Below are positions 19,258 to 29,296 of a stretch of DNA of 64,000 nucleotides, piece after piece. The DNA is from Providencia rettgeri. Lineage in GTDB: Bacteria > Pseudomonadota > Gammaproteobacteria > Enterobacterales > Enterobacteriaceae. Below the pieces are notes generated by a model. That model ran no database searches. It saw only the letters and a program-made list of their open reading frames with translations, and was not told the DNA's origin. Numbering within the stretch: the first letter of the stretch is position 1; each line of letters starts with the position of its first letter. The stretch lies in the NCBI GenBank assembly GCA_900455085.1, contig UGTZ01000001.1, positions 3,068,501 to 3,132,500 of the forward strand, given 5' to 3'. The position numbers and the translations under genes are program-made.

Positions 19258-20256
19258 TTATAGACAAGTTTTTTTGTTATTTGTAATAAGTTTTTTTATT
19301 CCACTTAAGATTTTTTCAGCGTCTGTCGGCTGTAATTGTGCTTGGACAGGCAGGAACCACCAATTCGGTTGTGCAAAAGCACGACATTTCACCGCATCCT
19401 TTTCGGTCATTAATAAGTTTTGCTCATTTTTAACTAACCGCGAAAGCTGTTTTAATTCATATGACTGATGGTCAGCAAAAGCATAAGTGTTAATGACATC
19501 TACACCTTTGTTTTCTAATGAGGTAAAAAAACGAGCTGGATGACCAATACCTGCCATTGCGATAACCGCAGGTAATTGTGTAACCGCTCGTTTTTCACCA
19601 CTAACAAGGTTACAAGCAACATCACCTTCAAGGGCCATTAAGGCTTCATTTTCTTGAGCTTCACCGCCGTTAACAACGACAGCATTAACACTCTTCAAAC
19701 GCCCAGCCCTTTCGCGCATAGGCCCTGCAGGCAACCACCAACCATTACCAAACCGACGTTGGCCATCAATAACGACAATTTCGTAGTCACGTTGCAATGC
19801 ATAATGTTGCAGCCCATCATCAGTAATAATCACATCTAATGGAAATTTCTCTAGTAAGGCTTTAACTGCATCACTACGCTTGGGGGCAACCGCTACAGGA
19901 GATTTAGTACGATGAAAAATTAATACGGGCTCATCCCCTGCAACTTCAGTTGTCGTTGTTTCATCGAGTATCAGCGGGTACTTTTCAGATTTACCACCAT
20001 AACCTCGAGAAACAACCCCTACACGGTAGCCTTCTTTAGTAAGTGATTCCACTAACCAGATAACAACAGGGGTTTTACCATTTCCCCCCGCTGTCAGGTT
20101 TCCAACGACTACTACTGGAATTGGGGCTTTCCATGAACGTTTTAGCCCGATTTTATAAACCATATCTCTAATTACCGTTACTAACCCATAAAGGAAAGAT
20201 AACGGCAGTAATAAGAGATACAGACATGATTTACCAGACCAAATACGTTCTATCAT
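19258..20256 (-). CDS. lpxK: Tetraacyldisaccharide 4'-kinase LpxK
   Basis: This 332-residue kinase phosphorylates the 4' position of the lipid A disaccharide. The P-loop GNLTAGGNGKTPV (residues about 52-64) and an N-terminal membrane-associated helix are visible. Its start overlaps the msbA stop by four bases (ATGA), the msbA-lpxK operon found in E. coli. The C terminus ends in a run of Lys, Asn and Thr, slightly longer than in E. coli (328). Confidence 0.95.
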   Translation of the reverse strand: MIERIWSGKSCLYLLLLPLSFLYGLVTVIRDMVYKIGLKRSWKAPIPVVVVGNLTAGGNGKTPVVIWLVESLTKEGYRVGVVSRGYGGKSEKYPLILDETTTTEVAGDEPVLIFHRTKSPVAVAPKRSDAVKALLEKFPLDVIITDDGLQHYALQRDYEIVVIDGQRRFGNGWWLPAGPMRERAGRLKSVNAVVVNGGEAQENEALMALEGDVACNLVSGEKRAVTQLPAVIAMAGIGHPARFFTSLENKGVDVINTYAFADHQSYELKQLSRLVKNEQNLLMTEKDAVKCRAFAQPNWWFLPVQAQLQPTDAEKILSGIKKLITNNKKTCL

Positions 20257-21998
20257 TGTTTAAATTGAATACTATGTAATTGTGAATATGCACCATCTTG
20301 AGCTAATAGCGATGCATGGTTACCACGTTCAATGATTCGTCCATCTTGTACAACTAATATTTCATCCGCATTTTCTATCGTCGATAACCGGTGGGCAATG
20401 ACCAAAGATGTTCTATTTTTCTGTAACTCGTCGAGAGCTGCTTGAATAGCACGTTCAGACTCTGTATCTAGTGCTGATGTCGCCTCATCAAGAATAAGAA
20501 TTGGAGCGTCACGTAGAAGTGCTCGAGCAATTGCTATTCTTTGACGTTGTCCGCCAGAAAGCATAACACCATTTTCCCCAATAACAGTATCTAGACCTTT
20601 TTCAAGTTTAGCAATGAAATCCATTGCATAGGCCATTTCTGCAGCTTTCTCTATTTGCTCACGGCTGTAACTACCATCTGTTGCGTAGGCAATATTATTC
20701 GCTATTGTATCGTTAAATAGATAAACATGCTGAGAAACTAACGCGACTTGGCTACGTAATGAAGACAATGTGTATTCACGGATGTCATGGCCATCAATTT
20801 GAATAGACCCTTCGTCAATGTCATAAAAACGTGTAATCAAATTTGCAATTGTAGATTTACCTGAGCCCGATCGCCCAACTAGAGCAACTGATTTTCCTGC
20901 TGGCAAAGTAAACGAGACATCGTCTAATGCAGGATGCTCTTTGGTTGCATAGGTAAAGGTGACATGCTCAAATTTAACATCACCTTTAACTTCTTTAAGT
21001 TCTTTAGTTCCGTTATCTTTCTCTTGTTCAGAATCTAAGATAGCAAATAAAGTTTGGCAAGCCGCCATTCCACGTTGGAATTGAGAGTTAACGTTCGTTA
21101 ATGATTTTAACGGACGCATCAATGCAAACATTGATGAGAATACAACAGCAATTGTACCCGATGTTAATTCATCACGAATTTCAGGAAAACTCGCAGCATA
21201 TAGGACAAATGCTAATGCAAATGATGCAATTAACTGAACAATAGGGTCTGAAATTGCTGAAGCTGTTACCATTTTCATATTTTGACGGCGCATATTGTTA
21301 CTGACTTTATTAAAACGTTCAGTCTCAACTTTCTGCCCACCAAAAATTAAAACTTCTTTATGGCCTTTTAACATTTGTTCAGCACTAGCCGTCACATGCC
21401 CCATACCCGTTTGCATATTTTTACTGATCTTACGAAAACGTTTGGAGACAATACGAATAGTGACGGATACAACGGGGGCGATCACGATTAAAATAAGGGA
21501 GAGTTGCCAGCTATAATAAAACATCATCGCAAACAGCCCGATGATATAAGCACTTTCCCGAATAATTGTAATTAATGCCCCAGAAGAAGAGGATGCAACT
21601 TGTTCTGAGTCATAGGTAATCCTAGATAACAGTGTTCCTGTCGATTGCTGGTCAAAAAAACTAACCGGCATTCCCATCATATGACCAAATAATTTACGGC
21701 GCATGTTCATCACGACTTTACCTGCAACCCACGAAACACAATAGGTTGAAACAAAGCTAGACCCACCACGAACAATCATTAATCCTAACACCGCGAGCGG
21801 AAGCCATTTTAAAACGTCATTATCTGCCTTATCAAAGCCTTCATCCAATAAAGGTTTTAATAAAGAAATCATAAACGCGTCACCTGCTGCGTTTATGATA
21901 AGTGCTATTGCTGCAACGATTAAACCCGCTTTAAAAGGCGCTATTATTGGCCACAAGCGACGAAAAGTTTGTTTTGTCGAAAGGTCTTTATCATTCAT
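20253..21998 (-). CDS. msbA: Lipid A ABC flippase MsbA
   Basis: This 581-residue half-transporter has six membrane helices (residues about 20-310) followed by an ATPase domain with Walker A GRSGSGKST, signature LSGGQRQRIAIAR and Walker B ILILDEATSALD. It flips lipid A-core across the inner membrane and matches E. coli MsbA (582). The gene lies 36 bases after comEC and overlaps lpxK, so comEC-msbA-lpxK may be one transcript. Confidence 0.97.
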   Translation of the reverse strand: MNDKDLSTKQTFRRLWPIIAPFKAGLIVAAIALIINAAGDAFMISLLKPLLDEGFDKADNDVLKWLPLAVLGLMIVRGGSSFVSTYCVSWVAGKVVMNMRRKLFGHMMGMPVSFFDQQSTGTLLSRITYDSEQVASSSSGALITIIRESAYIIGLFAMMFYYSWQLSLILIVIAPVVSVTIRIVSKRFRKISKNMQTGMGHVTASAEQMLKGHKEVLIFGGQKVETERFNKVSNNMRRQNMKMVTASAISDPIVQLIASFALAFVLYAASFPEIRDELTSGTIAVVFSSMFALMRPLKSLTNVNSQFQRGMAACQTLFAILDSEQEKDNGTKELKEVKGDVKFEHVTFTYATKEHPALDDVSFTLPAGKSVALVGRSGSGKSTIANLITRFYDIDEGSIQIDGHDIREYTLSSLRSQVALVSQHVYLFNDTIANNIAYATDGSYSREQIEKAAEMAYAMDFIAKLEKGLDTVIGENGVMLSGGQRQRIAIARALLRDAPILILDEATSALDTESERAIQAALDELQKNRTSLVIAHRLSTIENADEILVVQDGRIIERGNHASLLAQDGAYSQLHSIQFKQ

Positions 21999-22034
21999 AC
22001 TTTTAATTACCAGACTTAATGTAAGCGCACTATT

Positions 22035-24437
22035 CTACTCGGGAAATAGCGGTAAGCCAAACCACAGATGATACCAGCGGGGCTGAATTTCATAGCGATA
22101 ACGCGAAATCTGAATTTTTTCCTTTTTAAACCATAAAGTTAACTGCCCATCTTCTGCTGTATTTAACCATTTAATGTTACTATTTTTATATCTAAAATAG
22201 ACTTTTGGCGATGGAATTTTCCATGCACTATACCTTGCTGATGATACTACCACCATTGAAGGTTGAACATTTCTTAACAATAAATCTGTTGATGAAGTGC
22301 TGCTTCCATGATGTGGAGCGAAAAGAAGAGTCGAACGTAATCGATTCTTGTACATTTCAACAAGTGATTTCTCCCCTTGTTTTTCGATATCTCCTGTTAA
22401 TAAAATTTTATGGTAGCCATCCGTTAATTGAATGACACAAGAATCATTGTTATGCGATATTGGCGCTAACTTTTCAGGCCATAATACTTCAAAAGTTAAT
22501 ATTCCCCACCGCCATTTTTGACCTTTAAAACATGGAAGGTGAGCCATATTTTTTATCTTATTAAGTTTATTATTTTTTTTCCTGTATGCCGAAGTGTTTT
22601 GTGGCCCAAAACTACTTCTTACACTTAGCCATGGATATTGCTGGATTAAATAATTAGCCCCTCCAGTGTGATCTAAATGATTATGGCTTAAAATTACTCC
22701 AATTGGGGTTATATCATGATATTTAAGGAAAGGAATAATTTGACGCTGTGCATTGCTATCCCCTTTCCATACATTACCTGTATCATAGAGTAATGCCACA
22801 TTATTTTGTTCTATCACAACTGCCAAACCGTGTCCGATATCTAATACCGTCATTCTCCAGCCTTCTTTGAATTCTTTACCACTTCCCCTTTCTAAGAAAA
22901 TCAAAATAACCACACAACTAACAAGCCCGAAATAACGCTTATACCACTTAAATAAAACGACAATGATACTTAGCCAACATATTAAGAATAAATAATAGGA
23001 GACATTGAAGAATTCTGACCAAAAAGTACTTAAATAAGGTAATGGTTTTAGTCCTAAGGCTATAACGCTATCTATCACATATAAAAGCGACTGCTGAACT
23101 ACTTCTATTGGCACTAAAAATACGACAAAAATAGCAGGAACAACACACCAAGAAACGAGCGGGACAAACCAAAGGTTAGCCACTAAACCCATTATGTTAA
23201 TACCATTAAATATGATAAGTTGCATTGGAATAAGTAATACTAGTAAGCCAATTTGTAAGTGTATTAATCCTATAATTTTTCCCTGAACACCTTTAGCTAA
23301 ATGATATGGTAGTGGAAATATCGATAACCAATAAAGAATGGCTAGAACAGCGAAACTAGACAACCAAAAACTATCTGACAAAATCGCCAATGGATCAAAT
23401 AATAATATTCCCGCTATACTCCAAAGAGCCCATTGCCAAACAAAATACCTTGCTGGTTTATTTTTAATATATATCCATAATAGTAAGGCAAATAATGCTC
23501 GAGTCGCAGGGATAGCAAACCCCGAGATCCACGCATAAAAAACAGCTAAGCCCAAACCTATTACTGTTGGTAGTATTTCATTGATATATTTTATTGGTAA
23601 AAAATATTGAATTCCTCGAGTAATAAAAATGCCAAACAAGTAAGCTAAGCCAATATGCAAACCTGATATGGCCATTAAATGTGTTAAGCCCGTTTTCTGT
23701 AGTAAATAGGCTTGATCTGCGGCTAATAAACTTCTATCACCAAACATTAACCCATAAATAACTCCTTTATTAGACAATGGATTAATTAGTTCCATATAGT
23801 TATAAATGATTTTTTGCCTTACAGAACACCTCATTTGTAATGGTTTTACTTTTTGGCTTTTCAAAACCCCTATAATTCTATTAGCTAAATAGTAGCGTTG
23901 TAGATTAAATCCACCTTCATTTAGTGAGCTGTGTAATGGCCTTACTTTACCATTGATTCGCCAAGATTGCCCTGCGCAAACAGATTCTTTTGTTTTCCAT
24001 GTAGCATATAAAGGCGGAAAAACAATACGGTTGTTAATTTTTTCAATACGTACTTTGATTTTTTGCTCTTTGTTATTCAAGGGAATACCGACAACAACCA
24101 CATCAATATCGTTATTTTTTTTAGACAGGTGATTAATATGATTAATGATGTTAATTCCATGCCAATTGCCCCATAGAAAAAATACAATAATTAGTGCTAA
24201 AAATTTGCCTAACTTGCCAAATAGAAAAAATATTATTAATAACGTAAGAAATAAAAAAACAAATAACAATTCACTCAACATTATAATTTTAGGTATAAAT
24301 AAAAGCGGTAACGAACCAAAAATCAAGGCAATGGAAACCATTGTCATCGAAATAGGTAAACTTTCATTAAAGATTGAATTATATTTTTTGAGTGAATTAT
24401 TTAGCCATCTTATTATGTAGCTGATATTTTCTATCAA
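22035..24437 (-). CDS. comEC: ComEC/Rec2-family DNA uptake channel protein (YcaI)
   Basis: This 800-residue polytopic membrane protein has an N-terminal membrane region and OB-like DUF4131 part, a central Competence domain of many helices (residues about 215-490), and a C-terminal metallo-beta-lactamase-like domain with SHNHLDHTGG and the later APHHGSSTSS motif. The family forms the inner-membrane channel and nuclease for imported single-stranded DNA. E. coli YcaI is 754 residues, and competence in enterobacteria is mostly undemonstrated. The coding sequence is AT-rich compared with msbA. Confidence 0.92.
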   Translation of the reverse strand: MIENISYIIRWLNNSLKKYNSIFNESLPISMTMVSIALIFGSLPLLFIPKIIMLSELLFVFLFLTLLIIFFLFGKLGKFLALIIVFFLWGNWHGINIINHINHLSKKNNDIDVVVVGIPLNNKEQKIKVRIEKINNRIVFPPLYATWKTKESVCAGQSWRINGKVRPLHSSLNEGGFNLQRYYLANRIIGVLKSQKVKPLQMRCSVRQKIIYNYMELINPLSNKGVIYGLMFGDRSLLAADQAYLLQKTGLTHLMAISGLHIGLAYLFGIFITRGIQYFLPIKYINEILPTVIGLGLAVFYAWISGFAIPATRALFALLLWIYIKNKPARYFVWQWALWSIAGILLFDPLAILSDSFWLSSFAVLAILYWLSIFPLPYHLAKGVQGKIIGLIHLQIGLLVLLIPMQLIIFNGINIMGLVANLWFVPLVSWCVVPAIFVVFLVPIEVVQQSLLYVIDSVIALGLKPLPYLSTFWSEFFNVSYYLFLICWLSIIVVLFKWYKRYFGLVSCVVILIFLERGSGKEFKEGWRMTVLDIGHGLAVVIEQNNVALLYDTGNVWKGDSNAQRQIIPFLKYHDITPIGVILSHNHLDHTGGANYLIQQYPWLSVRSSFGPQNTSAYRKKNNKLNKIKNMAHLPCFKGQKWRWGILTFEVLWPEKLAPISHNNDSCVIQLTDGYHKILLTGDIEKQGEKSLVEMYKNRLRSTLLFAPHHGSSTSSTDLLLRNVQPSMVVVSSARYSAWKIPSPKVYFRYKNSNIKWLNTAEDGQLTLWFKKEKIQISRYRYEIQPRWYHLWFGLPLFPE

Positions 24438-24836
24438 CTTTTGTATCCCTACATAGCATTTATTCGCTTTAGTTTATTTATTTCTATTATTTTTTTAAAG
24501 TTTCCTTCTTTTATTTTACGTAGCGCTTTCCAATATATTTTTCACCTACAAAAAAGTACATATTCGTTTGCGAGGAGCTTCGCAAAATATGGATATACCA
24601 CTCAATATGGTTTTGAATTGGTTTTAATATCTTTTATAAATATAGAGAGGTGTTGGTGTTGGTGTTGGTGTTGGTGTTGGTGTTGGTGTTGGTGTTGGTG
24701 TTGGTGTTGGTGTTGGTGTTGGTGTTGGTGTTGGTGTTGGTGTTGGTGTTGGTGTTGGTGTTGGTTAGATATAAAAAACAGTGCCGTATAGAATACAAGC
24801 ACTGTTTTGATGTAATAATTAAGATTTACAGCCTAA
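24438..24836. other. Intergenic region between ihfB and comEC with a tandem repeat
   Basis: This 399-base stretch carries a 19-copy hexanucleotide repeat (listed separately) and must hold the comEC promoter in its left half. Open frames here encode only Trp-Cys, Val-Leu or His-Gln dipeptide runs through the repeat, so none is a credible gene. Confidence 0.7.
24649..24762. repeat. Hexanucleotide tandem repeat (GGTGTT)19
   Basis: Nineteen uninterrupted perfect copies of GGTGTT are followed by a partial copy (GGTT). The run is all purine G and pyrimidine T on the plus strand, so it is a GT-rich tract of 114 bases. It lies 74 bases beyond the ihfB stop and about 210 bases upstream of comEC. Perfect short repeats of this length usually vary in copy number by slippage. 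Confidence 0.97.
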
Positions 24837-25124
24837 TTATTGGCCGTAAATATTTACACGATCACGTAATTCTTTACCTGGTTTAAAATGAGGAACATAT
24901 TTACCTTCTAGTTCCACTTTATCACCAGTTTTCGGGTTACGGCCAACGCGTGGAGCACGGTAGTGAAGAGAAAAACTGCCGAAACCACGGACTTCAATAC
25001 GTTCACCGTTAGCTAACGTATCCGCCATATGCTCAAGAATTTCCTTTACAGCTTCCTCAACGGTTTTTGCTGAAAGATGAGACTGCTGGCTAGCCAGTCT
25101 TTCAATTAATTCAGACTTGGTCAT
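24837..25124 (-). CDS. ihfB: Integration host factor subunit beta IhfB
   Basis: This 95-residue HU/IHF-family DNA-bending protein starts MTKSELIERLA and includes the arm motif RGFGSFSLHYRAPRVGRNPK. It pairs with IhfA and sharply bends DNA in recombination, transcription and replication. It lies 56 bases downstream of rpsA, as in E. coli, and is probably partly transcribed from the rpsA promoters. Confidence 0.97.
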   Translation of the reverse strand: MTKSELIERLASQQSHLSAKTVEEAVKEILEHMADTLANGERIEVRGFGSFSLHYRAPRVGRNPKTGDKVELEGKYVPHFKPGKELRDRVNIYGQ

Positions 25125-25151
25125 AGTACCTCCCTAAACTACCGTTACAAA

Positions 25152-25173
25152 GGGACAACACTACTGTTGTCCC
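25152..25173 (-). terminator. Hairpin between rpsA and ihfB (possible attenuator)
   Basis: A perfect 8-bp inverted repeat (GGGACAAC ... GTTGTCCC) begins 7 bases past the rpsA stop. It has no real T tract, so partial termination or RNA processing is more likely than full termination. Confidence 0.5.
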
Positions 25174-25180
25174 CACTTAA

Positions 25181-26854
25181 TTATTCGCCTTTAGCTGCTT
25201 TGAAAGCTTCAGCCATAGCATTGTTGCCGAATGCTGTATCTTCTTGTTTGTTCACAGCTGCGACAGCGTCTTTCTCATCAGCTTCATCTTTAGCGCGAAC
25301 AGACAGGTTGATTACACGGTTTTTACGATCAACACCAGTGTATTTAGCTTCAACATCATCACCAACGTTCAGAACCAGAGTTGCATCTTCAACACGGTCA
25401 CGTGAAGCTTCTGATGCACGCAGGTAACCTTCAACGCCCAGTGTCAGCTCAACAGTTGCACCTTTAGCATCAACTGCGATTACTTTACCAGTCACGATTG
25501 CGCCTTTCTTAGTTGCTGCTAAGTAGTTATTGAATGGATCTTCAGCTAACTGTTTAACACCTAAAGAAATACGCTCACGCTCTGCGTCGACTTGCAGAAC
25601 AACAGCTGCGATTTCATCACCTTTTTTGTATTCACGAACTGCTTCTTCGCCTGCAACGTTCCAGGAGATGTCAGACAGGTGAACCAGGCCATCGATGCCG
25701 CCGTCCAGACCAATGAAGATACCGAAGTCAGTGATAGACTTGATTTTACCTTCAACGCGGTCGCCTTTGTTGTGAGTTTCAGCAAATTGCTGCCATGGGT
25801 TAGATTTGCACTGTTTCAGGCCCAGTGAGATACGACGACGTTCTTCATCGATATCCAGAACCATAACTTCAACAACATCACCAACGTTAACAACTTTAGA
25901 TGGGTGAATGTTTTTGTTAGTCCAATCCATTTCTGAAACGTGAACCAGACCTTCAACGCCTTCTTCGATTTCTACGAAGCAGCCATAGTCAGTCAGGTTA
26001 GTAACGCGACCAGTCAGTTTAGTACCTTCTGGGTAACGTTTAGCGATTGCGACCCAAGGATCTTCGCCCAGTTGTTTCAGACCCAGAGAAACACGAGTGC
26101 GCTCACGGTCGAATTTCAGAACTTTAACATTGATTTCATCACCAACGTTGACGATTTCGCTTGGGTGTTTAACACGTTTCCAAGCCATGTCAGTGATATG
26201 CAGCAGGCCGTCAACACCGCCCAGATCAACGAATGCACCGTAGTCAGTAAGGTTCTTAACGATACCTTTAACTTCCATGCCTTCTTGCAGATTTTCCAGC
26301 AGTTGATCGCGCTCAGCGCTGCTTTCAGATTCAATTACAGCACGACGAGAAACAACAACGTTGTTGCGTTTCTGATCCAGCTTGATTACTTTGAACTCAA
26401 GCTCTTTGCCTTCCAAGTGAGTAGTATCACGAACTGGACGTACATCAACCAGTGAACCTGGTAAGAACGCACGAATACCGTTCAGTTCAACAGTGAAACC
26501 ACCTTTAACTTTACCATTGATAACACCAGTTACAGTTTCAGCTTCTTCGTAAGCTTTTTCCAGCATCAGCCATGCTTCATGACGTTTAGCTTTCTCACGA
26601 GACAGGATAGTTTCACCGAAACCATCTTCTACTGCATCCAGAGCTACATCGATTTCATCGCCAACTTGGATTTCTAGCTCACCCTGAGCATTTTTGAACT
26701 GTTCTACTGGGATAGCAGATTCTGATTTAAGACCTGCGTCAACAAGGACTACGTCTTTATCGATGGCAACAACAGTACCACGGACGATAGAACCAGGACG
26801 AGTTTCAATATTCTGCAGGGATTCTTCAAAGAGTTGAGCAAAAGATTCAGTCAT
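25181..26854 (-). CDS. rpsA: 30S ribosomal protein S1
   Basis: This 557-residue protein contains six S1 (OB-fold) repeats, visible as recurring glycine-rich units such as YGAFVDLGGVDGLLHITD and YGCFVEIEEGVEGLVHVS. It holds mRNA on the 30S subunit for translation initiation. The start is set at 26854 (MTESFAQLFEESLQ), matching E. coli; an in-frame upstream ATG at 26890 would add an unlikely leader. The codon use is that of a highly expressed gene, clearly less AT-rich than the neighbours. Confidence 0.97.
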   Translation of the reverse strand: MTESFAQLFEESLQNIETRPGSIVRGTVVAIDKDVVLVDAGLKSESAIPVEQFKNAQGELEIQVGDEIDVALDAVEDGFGETILSREKAKRHEAWLMLEKAYEEAETVTGVINGKVKGGFTVELNGIRAFLPGSLVDVRPVRDTTHLEGKELEFKVIKLDQKRNNVVVSRRAVIESESSAERDQLLENLQEGMEVKGIVKNLTDYGAFVDLGGVDGLLHITDMAWKRVKHPSEIVNVGDEINVKVLKFDRERTRVSLGLKQLGEDPWVAIAKRYPEGTKLTGRVTNLTDYGCFVEIEEGVEGLVHVSEMDWTNKNIHPSKVVNVGDVVEVMVLDIDEERRRISLGLKQCKSNPWQQFAETHNKGDRVEGKIKSITDFGIFIGLDGGIDGLVHLSDISWNVAGEEAVREYKKGDEIAAVVLQVDAERERISLGVKQLAEDPFNNYLAATKKGAIVTGKVIAVDAKGATVELTLGVEGYLRASEASRDRVEDATLVLNVGDDVEAKYTGVDRKNRVINLSVRAKDEADEKDAVAAVNKQEDTAFGNNAMAEAFKAAKGE

Positions 26855-27027
26855 ATTAATGATCTTCAAGAGTTTTAAATTAACGTCCACTTAGCTTCCC
26901 GCCAAATGGGGTTGTTTCACATACCCCACAACATTCCATGTCGCAAGGTTTATGCTATGCTAATAATATAATCACATAGCGATAACTGCGTATATTATCT
27001 AATTATAAGCTAAAATAAAGCCTATTA

Positions 27028-27710
27028 TCACGATAATTGTAGAATTTTTTTTGCATAGGTGTGTGCTTTTTCAATAACTTCCCCAATAGACATACTTGTG
27101 GAATCCAGCACTAATGCGTCTTTCGCGGCAATAAGGGGGGCAACAGAACGGTTACGATCACGAAAATCACGTTCTTCAATTTCGCTCAAAAGACGTTCAA
27201 AATTAACATCAAAACCTTTCTCTTGCAACTGCTTCATCCGCCGATGAGCCGTTCTTCAGCTGAGGCATCAAGAAAAATTTTTACTGGTGCATCGGGGAAA
27301 ACCACCGTTCCCATATCACGGCCATCAGCAATAAGCCCAGGTAGAGTTCTAAATGCACGTTGGCGTCGAAGTAACGCTTCACGTACGCGAGGAAAAGTAG
27401 CTGTTTGGGATGCCGTGTTTCCTACTGTTTCAGTTCTAATTTGATTTGAAACATCTTCCCCTTCCAGAATGACTTTCAGTACATTGTCTTCAGGAACAAA
27501 TTTCACATCTAAATTTGCAGCCAAAGGAACTAACGCATCTTCGGATTGGATATCAACATGGTGATGTAACGCAGCTAACGCTAATACACGATAAATTGCG
27601 CCTGAGTCTAAAAGTTGCCACCCAAATTCGTTTGCTAATGCTTGGCAAAGTGTACCTTTACCTGCTCCGCTTGGTCCATCAACGGTGATTACAGGGGCTA
27701 TCGCCACCAT
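27028..27710 (-). CDS. cmk: Cytidylate kinase Cmk, frameshifted as read
   Basis: CMP/dCMP kinase recycles cytidine nucleotides. The P-loop GPSGAGKGT and the DGRDMGTVVFPDA motif are present. The start at 27710 has a good ribosome binding site (AGGAGA). The frame breaks after SAEER. Adding one G to the GG at plus-strand 27249-27250 restores RAHRRMKQLQEKGFDVNFERLL and a 227-residue protein, the same length as E. coli Cmk. It lies upstream of rpsA as usual. The break fits the homopolymer error pattern of this window. Confidence 0.92.
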
Positions 27711-27851
27711 AAAAAATCTCCTTTTCTGCAAATAGCCGAGCTACCCGCAATTAAAAATCTGTGAAGGTATTATACCAATTCAGCAGATTTGTGAAATAAG
27801 CAGGTTCTGATGATTGCTAAATAATAAGAAAAAATTGATATTTGAACCATA

Positions 27852-27888
27852 AAAATCAGGTTGATATCAAACAAAATAATATCAACCT
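27852..27888 (-). terminator. Terminator after aroA
   Basis: A perfect 10-bp stem (AGGTTGATAT ... ATATCAACCT) is followed on the minus strand by a T5 run. It lies 11 bases past the aroA stop and before cmk. Confidence 0.85.
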
Positions 27889-27898
27889 AATCAATAGA

Positions 27899-29176
27899 TT
27901 AATGACTTAAACGTGCCAACTGTTCGAAGTAATCAGGAAACGTTTTTGCAGTGCAGCTGGGATCCAAAATTGTTACTGGCGTATCTGATAATGCAACTAA
28001 TGAAAAACACATTGCAATACGATGATCGTTATAGGTTTCAATTTCAGCATGTTGTAATTTTTTCGGTGGGACCACACGAATATAATCATGCCCTTCTTCC
28101 ACTTCAGCACCAACTTTTCTTAGCTCTGTCGCCATCGCATATAACCTGTCGGTCTCTTTTACTCGCCAGTTATAGATATTTCGAATCACTGTTTCGCCTT
28201 CAGCAAATAAAGCGACGGTGCCAATGGTCATTGCCGCATCAGGGATCGCATTCATATCCATGTCAATGCCCGTCAATGTACCGCGTTCACATTCAACGTA
28301 GTCATCACCCCAACGAATAGTCGCCCCCATTTTTTCTAATACATTGGCGAATTTCGTGTCTCCTTGCAAACTATTGCGCCCAATTCCTGTGACTCGTACC
28401 ACGCCCCCCTTAATGGCAGCCGCAGCTAGGAAATAAGATGCGGATGAAGCATCACCCTCAACCAAATATTCACCCGGAGATTGATACTGTTGCTGCCCTT
28501 TGATGACAAAATGTTCATATTGATGATTTTCGACACTCACACCAAATGTTTTCATCAGTGCTAACGTGATATCAATGTAAGGTTTGGAGACTAACTCGCC
28601 AATAATTGTAATTGTTGTGTCTTGCTCTGCACGAGGAGCTGCCATTAACAACGCGGTTAAAAACTGGCTGGAAACAGACCCATCAACTGAAATTTGGCCA
28701 CCGATAAAACCACCTTTTAAACGTAGTGGCGGATAGTTTTCTTGTTCCAAATATTCAATCTCTGCACCGCCTTCCCTTAATGCATCGACCAAGTGCCCAA
28801 TTGGGCGCTCTTTCATGCGAGGCTCACCCGTTAAAATAATATTATTATGACTTAGTGATAGCGCAGCAGTCAGTGGGCGCATTGCCGTTCCCGCATTGCC
28901 TAAAAATATTTCTAGCTCATCTGGATGAGATAAATTTCCGCCTAAACCTTCCACACGACAACGTGTTTTATCTTCAGACAGTTGGTAGCTAACACCTAAC
29001 TGGGTTAATGCATTCAGCATATGGCGAATATCATCACTGTCCAATAAATTAGTGAGTGTGGTCGTTCCTTTAGCCATCGCTGCTAATAACAGTGCGCGGT
29101 TTGAGACACTTTTTGACCCTGGCAAATTAATTGTGCCGTTAATTGAAGGAATAGGTTGTAATGTCAGGGATTGCAT
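27899..29176 (-). CDS. aroA: 3-phosphoshikimate 1-carboxyvinyltransferase (EPSP synthase) AroA
   Basis: This 425-residue enzyme catalyses the sixth step of the shikimate pathway. The PEP and shikimate-3-phosphate binding motifs NLPGSKSVSNRALLL, LGNAGTAMRPL and GEPRMKERPIG are present. The start at 29176 gives MQSLTLQPI, as in E. coli; an upstream in-frame ATG at 29206 would add ten residues. It follows serC by 120 bases, the serC-aroA operon of enterobacteria. Confidence 0.96.
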   Translation of the reverse strand: MQSLTLQPIPSINGTINLPGSKSVSNRALLLAAMAKGTTTLTNLLDSDDIRHMLNALTQLGVSYQLSEDKTRCRVEGLGGNLSHPDELEIFLGNAGTAMRPLTAALSLSHNNIILTGEPRMKERPIGHLVDALREGGAEIEYLEQENYPPLRLKGGFIGGQISVDGSVSSQFLTALLMAAPRAEQDTTITIIGELVSKPYIDITLALMKTFGVSVENHQYEHFVIKGQQQYQSPGEYLVEGDASSASYFLAAAAIKGGVVRVTGIGRNSLQGDTKFANVLEKMGATIRWGDDYVECERGTLTGIDMDMNAIPDAAMTIGTVALFAEGETVIRNIYNWRVKETDRLYAMATELRKVGAEVEEGHDYIRVVPPKKLQHAEIETYNDHRIAMCFSLVALSDTPVTILDPSCTAKTFPDYFEQLARLSH

Positions 29177-29296
29177 AAAAAGCAGTTTCTCCAGTGAAGG
29201 TTGCAAGTAAATAAAATTTGGCTCTATTTTCTTTTAAGTCAAATGCAAAGAGCACAAATAACCGACTGAACATCCTATTTCAATCGGCAAATCTCG

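Noticed and set aside
24649..24762. CRISPR array
   Set aside because: The repeat unit is six bases with no spacers.
24441..24886. Open frames reading Trp-Cys, Val-Leu or His-Gln dipeptide runs
   Set aside because: They exist only because the GGTGTT repeat lacks stops in several frames on both strands; no ribosome binding site or family match supports a protein.
25561..26455. Open frames in other phases inside rpsA
   Set aside because: They are shadows of the highly biased rpsA coding sequence and match no family.
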